From NCBI GenBank assembly GCA_004322275.1, contig SCTA01000022.1, forward strand, positions 1 to 64,000: a stretch of 64,000 bases of DNA. The letters are read 5' to 3'. Below are positions 33,077 through 40,008 of this stretch, one piece after another. The position numbers and the translations under genes were made by a program. This DNA is from a bacterium (GTDB lineage Bacteria > Desulfobacterota > Deferrisomatia > Deferrisomatales > BM512). Position 1 is the stretch's first letter; each line of letters starts with the position of its first letter. The notes under the pieces were generated by a model that was not told the origin of the DNA, searched no databases, and saw only the letters and a list, made by a program, of their open reading frames with translations.

Positions 33077-33309
33077 CTCTTTTTCTCGCGGCGGGAGGAT
33101 GTTCGAGGTCGCGTTCCGCGGATGAGATGGTATTTGAAAGGGGCTGCGGCGCCTGCCACACCACCGAAACCCCTCTGTCCAAAAGAAAATCCCTCGAAGA
33201 CTGGCGAAGGACGGTCAAGGTGATGCGGGAGCGCGGCGCGAAGATAAGCGACGAGGAAGAAAAAATGCTGGCCGAGTACCTGTACGAACTGCGGCCGGAT
33301 AAAAGATGA
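33025..33309 (+). CDS. Small monoheme c-type cytochrome lipoprotein
   Basis: 94 residues. ATG 33025 has GGAGGGG 8 bases upstream. The N-terminus is a lipoprotein signal (ALIALGIALFLAAGGC), and the mature part has one haem motif CGACH followed by 'TTETPLSKRKSLEDWRRTVKVM' and an acidic helix 'ISDEEEKMLAEYLYEL', as in small cytochrome c / quinohaemoprotein-type domains with a downstream Met ligand (VKVM). It is lipid-anchored in the periplasm, probably an electron shuttle. The start lies inside the previous gene (52 bases overlap), and a longer frame to 32896 has no support. Confidence 0.85.
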   Translation: MAGCRRLPETALIALGIALFLAAGGCSRSRSADEMVFERGCGACHTTETPLSKRKSLEDWRRTVKVMRERGAKISDEEEKMLAEYLYELRPDKR

Positions 33310-33313
33310 ATAT

Positions 33314-33355
33314 AAACGTGAAAGGGCCGCCCGGTTGGGCGGCCCTTTCACGTTT
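33314..33355. terminator. Bidirectional terminator between convergent genes
   Basis: A perfect 19-bp stem (33314-33332 with 33337-33355, loop GGTT; core GGGCCGCCC/GGGCGGCCC flanked by AAA/TTT) lies exactly between the monoheme gene on + and the hydrogenase protease gene on -. The arm ends are A-rich and T-rich, so it can stop transcription from both sides. Confidence 0.9.
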
Positions 33356-33873
33356 CAGGCCTTTAGCGGAGTCAGTCCTATCCCCCAGGATTTCAGAACT
33401 CCGGCCATCGTTTCCACGGCCTCGTCGATTGCGCCCGCTACGGCGCGGGTGAGTTCGGTCCCCAGTTCGACGGCCTCGCCCTCGATGCCTACCACCGTCA
33501 TTTGCTCGGGCATCCTGCCCTGAAGCCGAAGTACGGCGATAAGGTCCTTGAGCCCCATCTGGTGGGGCGAGAGGCAGTTGGCGAAGACCGTCTCGATTTC
33601 ATCGGCCTCGACCAGCACGACCTCGCCGGGGTTTTTCGTCCTCATCACGCAATCGACGATGAGTATCCGCTTGTAACCTTCCATATAGTAAAGAAGGTCG
33701 AGCCCGAGGGTTCCCCCGTCGAGGAGGTCTACCCCCTCGGGCGCCAGGTATTTTTCTTTAAAGCGGCCAAGGGCGACCAGTCCCGCCGAGTCGTCGGTCA
33801 TGACCAGATTGCCCAGAGCCAGCACCAGGGTGCGGTTACTCCTTGAGATTGGGGTCGCCGTACTTGTATCCAT
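33355..33873 (-). CDS. NiFe hydrogenase maturation endopeptidase (HyaD/HoxM/HupD type)
   Basis: 172 residues. The family cuts the C-terminal tail of the large subunit after Ni insertion. Seen here: 'LVLALGNLVMTDDSAG' (family GxGNxLxxDDGxG with the nickel-binding Glu/Asp region), 'VDLLDGGTLGLDLL' and 'ILIVDCVM' (Asp ligand), and a C-terminal 'LSPHQMGLKDLI' (His ligand). The longest frame starts 38 bases inside the cytochrome b gene at ATG 33873, with GGGAAG upstream. A GTG at 33825 after AAGGAG is an alternative that would trim the first strand. It is the last gene of the hydrogenase operon. Confidence 0.9.
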   Translation of the reverse strand: MDTSTATPISRSNRTLVLALGNLVMTDDSAGLVALGRFKEKYLAPEGVDLLDGGTLGLDLLYYMEGYKRILIVDCVMRTKNPGEVVLVEADEIETVFANCLSPHQMGLKDLIAVLRLQGRMPEQMTVVGIEGEAVELGTELTRAVAGAIDEAVETMAGVLKSWGIGLTPLKA

Positions 33874-34504
33874 TGAACATGCTTCCCGAACACCCGTCGC
33901 GCTCCGCGATATCGGACATCCACATTGCGTACACGTGGAACATCGCGAAGGCGATAAACACGTACGTCATAAAGTAATGTATCAGGCGGACGTACCCGTT
34001 GCTCATGAAGACGAAGATTCCGCCGAAGAGGCTGTTGGCCATGCCGGCGGGATCGTACTGCCCGAAGAGTGCGAAGCCGGAGATGATCTGGAAGATCATG
34101 CAGGCCCCTATCGCCAGATAGGCCATGCTGGCCATTGCGTTGTGGCCCAGCCTCGGGGGCAGCCGGGGAGACATCAGCGTATAGTAGCGGAAGACCGCCA
34201 CCAGATTTTCGCGGCCGCTGGCGTAGGTGAAGGGGACGAAGGTGCGCAGTTTGGCGTATTTGTTGCCGACTATGCCCCAGATTATCCTCCCCGCGACTCC
34301 GATCATGAGCATCCAGCCGCTTACGAAGTGGACCGTGCGGGCCCAGCCCATCACGAAGAGGTCCGGCATGTGGGCCGTTGCCAGAAACGGGTAGTGGATA
34401 TATATCCCGGTGACGATGAGGGATACTATCGCCAGAAAATTGGTCCAGTGAATCACCCTTACCGGGAATTCCCAGACCTTGACGGGTTTCATGACGCTTT
34501 CCAT
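33836..34504 (-). CDS. Ni/Fe-hydrogenase b-type cytochrome subunit (HyaC/HupC type)
   Basis: 222 residues with four predicted membrane spans and His residues that can bind two b haems: 'VRVIHWTNFLAIVSLIVTG' (first span), 'HFVSGWMLMIGVAG', and 'RLIHYFMTYVFIAFAMFHVYAMW' (last span). It anchors the small/large subunit pair to the periplasmic face of the membrane and passes electrons to the quinone pool. It starts 16 bases after the large subunit gene. Length and layout match uptake hydrogenases of group 1. Confidence 0.93.
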   Translation of the reverse strand: MESVMKPVKVWEFPVRVIHWTNFLAIVSLIVTGIYIHYPFLATAHMPDLFVMGWARTVHFVSGWMLMIGVAGRIIWGIVGNKYAKLRTFVPFTYASGRENLVAVFRYYTLMSPRLPPRLGHNAMASMAYLAIGACMIFQIISGFALFGQYDPAGMANSLFGGIFVFMSNGYVRLIHYFMTYVFIAFAMFHVYAMWMSDIAERDGCSGSMFNGYKYGDPNLKE

Positions 34505-34520
34505 GTCGCCTCTCCCGGCC

Positions 34521-36290
34521 CTAAAGGACCTTAACCGTGGTCAGTTCCTTGCCGTTTTCGTCCAGGACGTGTACTGCGCAGGCCAGGCACGGATCGTAGG
34601 AGTGGATGGTGCGGAGAATCTCGATCGGCTTTTCCGGATCCGCGATGGGCGTCCCGATGAGGGCCGATTCGTAGGGACCGCGCTGACCCTTGGCGTCGCG
34701 CGGGGAGGCGTTCCAGGTGGAGGGAACAACCGCCTGGAAATTGGCGATCTTGGTATCCCGTATGTTTGTCCAGTGGCTCAGGGTGCCGCGGGGAGCCTCG
34801 TGGAAGCCCACGCCCCTGCACTCCTTGGGCCAGGTCGCGGGGTCCCACTTCTCTCCGGCGTGGACGCGAAGGTCGCCGGCCTTGATGTTCGCCGCGAGCA
34901 TGTCGAGCCATTCGAGGTTTTTCGTCGCGGTGACGAGGGTTTCGATGCCGCGGGCGGCGGTGCGCCCGAGGGTGGAGAAGAGAGCCGACGCCGGTATGCC
35001 GAGGTCAGAGAGAACCAGATCGACGACTCCCTTGAACTCCTTTTGTCCCTGAGCGTAGGCGATGAGGACGCGGGCCAGGGGGCCGACCTCGACGGGGCGG
35101 TCGAGATAGCGCGGGGCCTTTACCCATGTGTACTTGTTGTCGGTGTCGAGGTAGTCGTACTTGCCGGAGCCGGGGTTCGGTCCGGTATAGTTTTCCTTCG
35201 TCTCGCCGACGAAGGGGTTCAGCCCCTTGTCGTCGCCGCCGTTGTAGGAGTACCACGAGTGGGTGACGTACTCGGTGATGTCCTCGGGCCTTACCGGGTG
35301 AAGCGTGGGGAAGTCGGCTGCTGTCACTCTGCCGGGCTTGAGCCAGAGCGCCTTGTCGTTGTGCTTCACCGCCGACTGGGTCGGGTAGTCGCCGAAGCTG
35401 ATGAAGTCGAAGTTTCCGCCGCCGCCGCCGATTGCGCCCCATTCCTTGTAGAAGGAGGCCACCGCGAGAAGGTCGGGAATGTAGACCTGCTCGACGAAGT
35501 TCTTGGCCGAAACGAGAAGCTCCCTGATATGGGCGATCATGTCGGCGTTGATGGCGTTCTGGCTGTTCGGGTCGACGGGAATCGACATGCCGCCGACGAG
35601 AAAGGTCTGCGGATGGGGATTCTTCGAGCCGAGGAGGGCGTGAATCTTGATGACGTCCTTCTGCCAGTCGAGAGCTTCGAGGTAGTGAGCCACGCCCATG
35701 AGGTTGGCCTCGGGGGGAAGCTTGTAGGCCTTGTGACCCCAGTAGGCGTTGGCGAACGGCCCGAGCCTCTTGGTGCCCGCGAAGGCGGCGACGCGCTTTT
35801 GAATCGTCTCGAAATACTGGGCCGAGCTTTTGGCGTAGGGGCGGTTTCCAAGGACGCCGACGGCGTACTTCTGCCCGATGGCCTGCGCCAGGGCGGAGGT
35901 CTTGGCCGGATCGGCCTGAAGGGCGGAGGTGATGTCTACCCAGTCGAGGGCGTGGAGATGGTAGAAGTGTATGACGTGGTCCTGAACGGCCTGAATGCCG
36001 ATCATGAGGTTTCTGATCAGCTCGGCGTTCAGGGGGACGGCGATGTCGAGGGCGTCTTCCACGGAGCGGACGGAGGCTATGGAGTGAACGGTGGTGCAGA
36101 CGCCGCAGAAGCGCTGGGTCCAGTACCACAGCTCGCGGGGGTCGCGCCCTACGAGAATCTGCTCGATGCCGCGCCACATCGTCGAGGAGCTCCAGGCGTC
36201 TTTGACGACGCCGTTTTCTATTACGGCCTCGATTCGAAGGTGGCCTTCGATTCGAGTCAACGGATCAATAACAAGTTTCTTGGTGGCCAT
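34521..36290 (-). CDS. NiFe hydrogenase large subunit, group 1 uptake type
   Basis: 589 residues carrying the Ni-Fe(CN)2CO active site. Both Cys pairs are present: RFCGVCTTVH (C62, C65) and DPCLACAVH (C568, C571, H574). Another conserved part is 'IDPLTRIEGHLRIE' near the start. The 15 residues after His574 form the tail that the maturation protease removes. It oxidises H2 in the periplasm with the small subunit encoded just upstream (39 bases away). It carries no signal peptide of its own; it is carried through the Tat system with the small subunit. Confidence 0.96.
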   Translation of the reverse strand: MATKKLVIDPLTRIEGHLRIEAVIENGVVKDAWSSSTMWRGIEQILVGRDPRELWYWTQRFCGVCTTVHSIASVRSVEDALDIAVPLNAELIRNLMIGIQAVQDHVIHFYHLHALDWVDITSALQADPAKTSALAQAIGQKYAVGVLGNRPYAKSSAQYFETIQKRVAAFAGTKRLGPFANAYWGHKAYKLPPEANLMGVAHYLEALDWQKDVIKIHALLGSKNPHPQTFLVGGMSIPVDPNSQNAINADMIAHIRELLVSAKNFVEQVYIPDLLAVASFYKEWGAIGGGGGNFDFISFGDYPTQSAVKHNDKALWLKPGRVTAADFPTLHPVRPEDITEYVTHSWYSYNGGDDKGLNPFVGETKENYTGPNPGSGKYDYLDTDNKYTWVKAPRYLDRPVEVGPLARVLIAYAQGQKEFKGVVDLVLSDLGIPASALFSTLGRTAARGIETLVTATKNLEWLDMLAANIKAGDLRVHAGEKWDPATWPKECRGVGFHEAPRGTLSHWTNIRDTKIANFQAVVPSTWNASPRDAKGQRGPYESALIGTPIADPEKPIEILRTIHSYDPCLACAVHVLDENGKELTTVKVL

Positions 36291-36328
36291 CGGGTCTTTC
36301 TCCTATATCAAATCGTTTAATCGCGTTT

Positions 36329-37426
36329 TTAATGTTCTTCGCCGTCGGTGGCCTTGAGCTGCAGCGATTTGGCGACGCCGTGCACGGCGATGCCGGCGGC
36401 GGCCGCTCCAACGAGGCCGAGGCCGATCTTTGTCGCCGTAACGTCCGCGCCAAAGCCCGGTACGTTGGGCACGCGATCGTAGAAGGGACCCATGGTGTCC
36501 CAGAAGCCGGGCTCGGAACAGCCCACGCAGCCGTGACCGGCCTGAACGGGCCAGCTCTGGCCGTCGTTCCAGCGGACGGTGGGACAGTTGTGGAAGGTGC
36601 TCGGGCCCTTGCAGCCCATCTTGTAGAGGCACCACCCGTCGCGGTGTCCCGCGTCTCCCCAGGCTTCCACGTACTGGCCCTGATCGAAGTGGGCTCTGCG
36701 CTCGCAGTTGTCGTGGATGCGCTTGCCGAAGGCGAAGAGGGGGCGTTTGAGCTTGTCGAGGGCGGGCAGTGAGCCGAAGGTCAGGTAGTGGACCACGGTG
36801 GCGGTCAGGTTGACCACGTTGACCGGGCAGCCGGGGAGGTTGACGATCGGAACTCCGGAGATGATGTCCATAACCGCCTTGGCGCCGGTGGGGTTCGGAG
36901 CGGCGGCCTGAATGCCTCCGAAGGAGGAGCAGGTTCCGACGCAGATTATCGCTGCGGCGTTTCCGCAAACCTCCTGGGCGACGGCCATCGCCGTCCTGCC
37001 GCCGACCATGCAGTAGATGCCGTTCTTGGCCGTGGGTATCGCGCCTTCGACTATGGCGATGTACTTGCCCTTGTAGTTGTTGACCGTCTGGTACAGAAGT
37101 TCGTCGGCCTGATGGCCCGCGGCGGCCATGATAGTCTCGTGGTAGTCTAGCGAAAGATAATCGAGTATGAGTTCGGCTGCGGTGGGCCGGGTAGCGCGAA
37201 GGAGCGATTCGGTGTCTCCCGCGCAATCCTGGAACTCCAGCCATACTACCGGGGGCCTGTTGTCTGCAGTCAAAGCCGCGGCGGCCTTTTCGGCAAAGCT
37301 CGCCGGAAGGGCTAACGTCGCGCCGACGGCGCTGCAAAACTTCAGGAACCCGCGACGGCTGACTCCGCGACTCTCCAGATACGCTTCGAGAGTCGATTCC
37401 TTCAAGATTCCTTTTTCCCTGCTCAT
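36329..37426 (-). CDS. NiFe hydrogenase small subunit with CxGD proximal cluster motif
   Basis: 365 residues. A Tat signal (SRRGFLKF, residues 23-30) and a C-terminal membrane helix (about 335-352) show a periplasmic, membrane-held protein. The Fe-S ligands: proximal cluster C68, then D71 in place of Cys (CAGD rather than CTGC), C166 and C200; distal H238, C241, C266, C272; medial 3Fe-4S C281, C300, C303. The typical run 'LSLDYHETIMAAAG' follows. An Asp ligand at the same place (CDGD) is known from the actinobacterial-type (group 1h) hydrogenase of Ralstonia eutropha. First gene of the operon. Confidence 0.95.
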   Translation of the reverse strand: MSREKGILKESTLEAYLESRGVSRRGFLKFCSAVGATLALPASFAEKAAAALTADNRPPVVWLEFQDCAGDTESLLRATRPTAAELILDYLSLDYHETIMAAAGHQADELLYQTVNNYKGKYIAIVEGAIPTAKNGIYCMVGGRTAMAVAQEVCGNAAAIICVGTCSSFGGIQAAAPNPTGAKAVMDIISGVPIVNLPGCPVNVVNLTATVVHYLTFGSLPALDKLKRPLFAFGKRIHDNCERRAHFDQGQYVEAWGDAGHRDGWCLYKMGCKGPSTFHNCPTVRWNDGQSWPVQAGHGCVGCSEPGFWDTMGPFYDRVPNVPGFGADVTATKIGLGLVGAAAAGIAVHGVAKSLQLKATDGEEH

Positions 37427-37909
37427 GACGTATTCTTGCTCCTTATTATGGGTAGAAAGGTATGAAGATAATAAAAACGCCGTTCCTGGTTAACGTATTT
37501 GTCCAATCAAAATGTCATCTGAAAAACAGCCGTTCGTTATTTCCTGTTAACCAACCGCCGTTCGCCTTATTTTGCCATGAAGCCGGTGGAATGACCGTTA
37601 CATGTACATTAAAGAAAAACAAAGTTCCAATCAAAATGATGGCTTTCGCTTTCGGGCCGTATTTTCGGGCCTTTATTTTCTTTAAAACGATTTTTTCGAT
37701 TTCATGATATTTAAAATAATAAAAACGGAGTTTCGATTATCTCTGTTGATGAAACGTCGTTTTACGGGTTTTTATTTTATTCTGGGTGCGCCTTTCGGAG
37801 GCCGTCCGCGTTTAACAAATTTTGCTCCGGTTTTACTCTTAATTTTAAGGGGTATCGCCACCCCCCTGAAACAGAACTCTTTTGCGGGGGATTTTGGGGT
37901 AAACTAGTC
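37427..37909 (-). promoter_or_regulatory. Hydrogenase operon upstream region
   Basis: About 480 AT-richer bases without a supported gene. GCCGTTC occurs three times in the same direction (37479-37485, 37529-37535, 37557-37563); the first two are each followed by GTTAAC (37489-37494 and near 37545). These may be operators of the hydrogenase operon. No -24/-12 sigma-54 promoter was recognised on the minus strand. Two open frames on + (37462 and 37704) are not convincing genes. Confidence 0.35.
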
Positions 37910-38052
37910 AGAGACCGTTTAAAAACTGTTGCGAGCCCCATTTTCATCGTCGCGTGCTCGCTCGTCGCTCGCCTAACTACTGGTTATGTCTCGCTTCTCG
38001 CTCCGCGTCTCCTTGAAACCGGGGCTTCTCTCGACGTTTTTTAACGGTCTCT
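37910..38052. repeat. Long imperfect inverted-repeat element before the M48 peptidase
   Basis: The 143-base element begins AGAGACCGTTTAAAAAC and ends GTTTTTTAACGGTCTCT, which pair. Inside, GCCCC and the TCGCTC-rich parts pair again, so most of the element can fold into one long imperfect hairpin. The loop region is near 37978-37986. It stops 12 bases before the peptidase ATG. The structure is like a non-autonomous or REP-like element. Confidence 0.7.
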
Positions 38053-38064
38053 TGGGAGACTTGA

Positions 38065-39900
38065 ATGTACAACTCGATACTCACGTTCCTTATAGCCCTT
38101 ACCATCGTGGCTCTTTCGCCCGTTGACGGGCAAAAAAGCGCCGGGCTTGCGGGGCTTTTGCTCATCCCCCTGATAATTGCCGGGGTCTGGGGAATGCTTC
38201 GCTGGCGCTTTCGCCGGATGATGATCGCGGCGATAAACAGCTCAGCGGCAACCGCCTACTACCGTCCGCTGGTCTCGGGAATGCTTCAGAGATACCAGCT
38301 TCTGCTCACCGTCCCCTTCGCCGTGCTGATCTTTTCGACGCCCTTTCCGGCGCTGGTGATAAGCCCGCTGGCGAAGCACTCGGAACTTCTGGGCTCCCTC
38401 GCCGGTCTTCTGCCGTTCTTTTTCTTCCTGATCGTTCTATGGTGGGAAGTTTACCCCCTCAAATCTGTTTTGCTAGGCCAGTCGACCTCGAGAAAATCTT
38501 TTGTTTTGTCCAACGCCAGGACGGAATTCTCTATCCTCGTGCCCTGGTTTCTCATCGCGCTCATCGGAGACGGCATATTCCTTCTCTTCCCGTCGCTTGA
38601 AAGCGCCATCGAGGCGAATCCTTTTCTTGAATTTCTCTACGCCCCCTTCTTCCTCATCGCGGTCGCGATATTCCTGCCGGTGGCCATCACCGCGCTGTGG
38701 GGGTGCAGGCCGGTGGCGGAGGGACATCTGCGCGAGCGGCTGACCCTCCTGACGAAATACATGGGGCTTAGAGTGCGAGAGATAATGGTCTGGCCGCTCA
38801 TGGAGGGTAAAATTCTCACCGCGGGGATTATCGGCCTTGTGCCGAGATTCCGCTATCTGCTCATAACTCCGGCCCTTCTCAACGCGCTCGACGAGGACGA
38901 GATATCCGCCGTGGTGGCGCACGAGGCGGGCCATGTCCGCTACAATCACCTCTGGTTTTACCTCCTCTTCTTCGCGGGGCTTTTGATTGCGCTTATGTCG
39001 CTTATCTACGAGCTTGCAGACCTTGGAGCGATATGGGCGAGGTACGCCCACCCGGACCTCTTCGCGGAGGGGGGCGCAAAGGGAACCCTCTCCTTCGCGG
39101 TCGCCGTACTGACGATAGTTGTGCTCGTCGTCGGTTTCCGCTACGCCTTCGGGGCAATTTCAAGGGCCTTCGAGAGGCAGGCCGATCTCTACTCCCTTGA
39201 GGTGCTAAACACCTTCCGCCCCTTTAACAGCGCCCTTGAAACCATCTCCCGCTACTCCGGCGATATTCGCGACCTTCCCTCCTGGCACCACGGCTCGCTC
39301 GGGGAACGGATGGATTTTCTCGCCGCCGCGAGCGAAAACCCCTCCCTTGTCGAGGGCCATCACAGAAAAGTCCGCAACATTAAAAGGCTGATGTGGGCTA
39401 TACTCGCCGTGCTCTTCGTCTGCGCCGGGGTCCTGCAGGCTCCGGGGCTCGGGGAAAGCCTCCAAAGAAGCGTGGCGATAAGGGGCCTTGACGGGTATAT
39501 CGCGGCCAATCCGGGGGAAGCGGGTTCCCTCGTCCAGCGCTCGATCTTCCTCGCCGGCGAAGGAAGGGAAAGAGAGGCTCTTTCGGACCTTTGGGAGGCG
39601 CTCGCCCTCGAACCGGGAAACCCCTTCATCCAGAACGCTCTGGCGTGGACCCTGGCGACCGCGAAGGACGAAGGGCTGAGGGACTGCCCCCGCGCGGTGG
39701 AGCTGGCCGAAAAAGCCGTCTCCTCCATGCCTCTGCCCGCCCTGCTGGACACCCTCGCCGAGGCCAGATACTGCGCGGGAGACCCCGAAGGGGCGCTAAG
39801 GGCGATAGATCTCGCCGTAGAAGGGGCGAAGACGGGTGAAAGCCTCACCGATCTGGAGTATTTTCTGGGCCAGAAGAAGCGGTTCGGGGAAAAAAACTGA
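38065..39900 (+). CDS. M48-family membrane zinc metallopeptidase with C-terminal TPR
   Basis: 611 residues. N-terminal spans (about 3-25, 27-45, 75-100, 112-130, 150-172, 188-210) precede the catalytic site HEAGH (H286, E287, H290) with the third zinc ligand in 'RAFERQADLYS' (Glu near 370), as in HtpX/Ste24 peptidases. Two more spans lie at about 300-318 and 345-365, one near 432-448, and the last 130 residues contain about three TPR-like repeats. GGGAG is 6 bases before the ATG. HtpX-type peptidases degrade faulty membrane proteins; the TPR tail may bind substrates or a partner. Confidence 0.9.
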   Translation: MYNSILTFLIALTIVALSPVDGQKSAGLAGLLLIPLIIAGVWGMLRWRFRRMMIAAINSSAATAYYRPLVSGMLQRYQLLLTVPFAVLIFSTPFPALVISPLAKHSELLGSLAGLLPFFFFLIVLWWEVYPLKSVLLGQSTSRKSFVLSNARTEFSILVPWFLIALIGDGIFLLFPSLESAIEANPFLEFLYAPFFLIAVAIFLPVAITALWGCRPVAEGHLRERLTLLTKYMGLRVREIMVWPLMEGKILTAGIIGLVPRFRYLLITPALLNALDEDEISAVVAHEAGHVRYNHLWFYLLFFAGLLIALMSLIYELADLGAIWARYAHPDLFAEGGAKGTLSFAVAVLTIVVLVVGFRYAFGAISRAFERQADLYSLEVLNTFRPFNSALETISRYSGDIRDLPSWHHGSLGERMDFLAAASENPSLVEGHHRKVRNIKRLMWAILAVLFVCAGVLQAPGLGESLQRSVAIRGLDGYIAANPGEAGSLVQRSIFLAGEGREREALSDLWEALALEPGNPFIQNALAWTLATAKDEGLRDCPRAVELAEKAVSSMPLPALLDTLAEARYCAGDPEGALRAIDLAVEGAKTGESLTDLEYFLGQKKRFGEKN

Positions 39901-40008
39901 CGGGCTTTCCCCCGCGCGGGAAAAAGGGCTGTTTTTGCGTTTCGTTTTCCCGCCTTTGTCTGCAATAATTTCAGTAATATACACCGGTCCATGAGGAGTG
40001 CGGGTCAA

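Noticed and set aside
34479-36320. 613-codon open frame on + opposite the hydrogenase large subunit
   Set aside because: It mirrors the large subunit gene, which has all catalytic motifs. High GC makes long antisense frames. The translated sequence has no known domain.
37462-37907. Two small + frames in the hydrogenase leader
   Set aside because: No ribosome site, odd composition, and they overlap the AT-rich regulatory region and a repeat element border.
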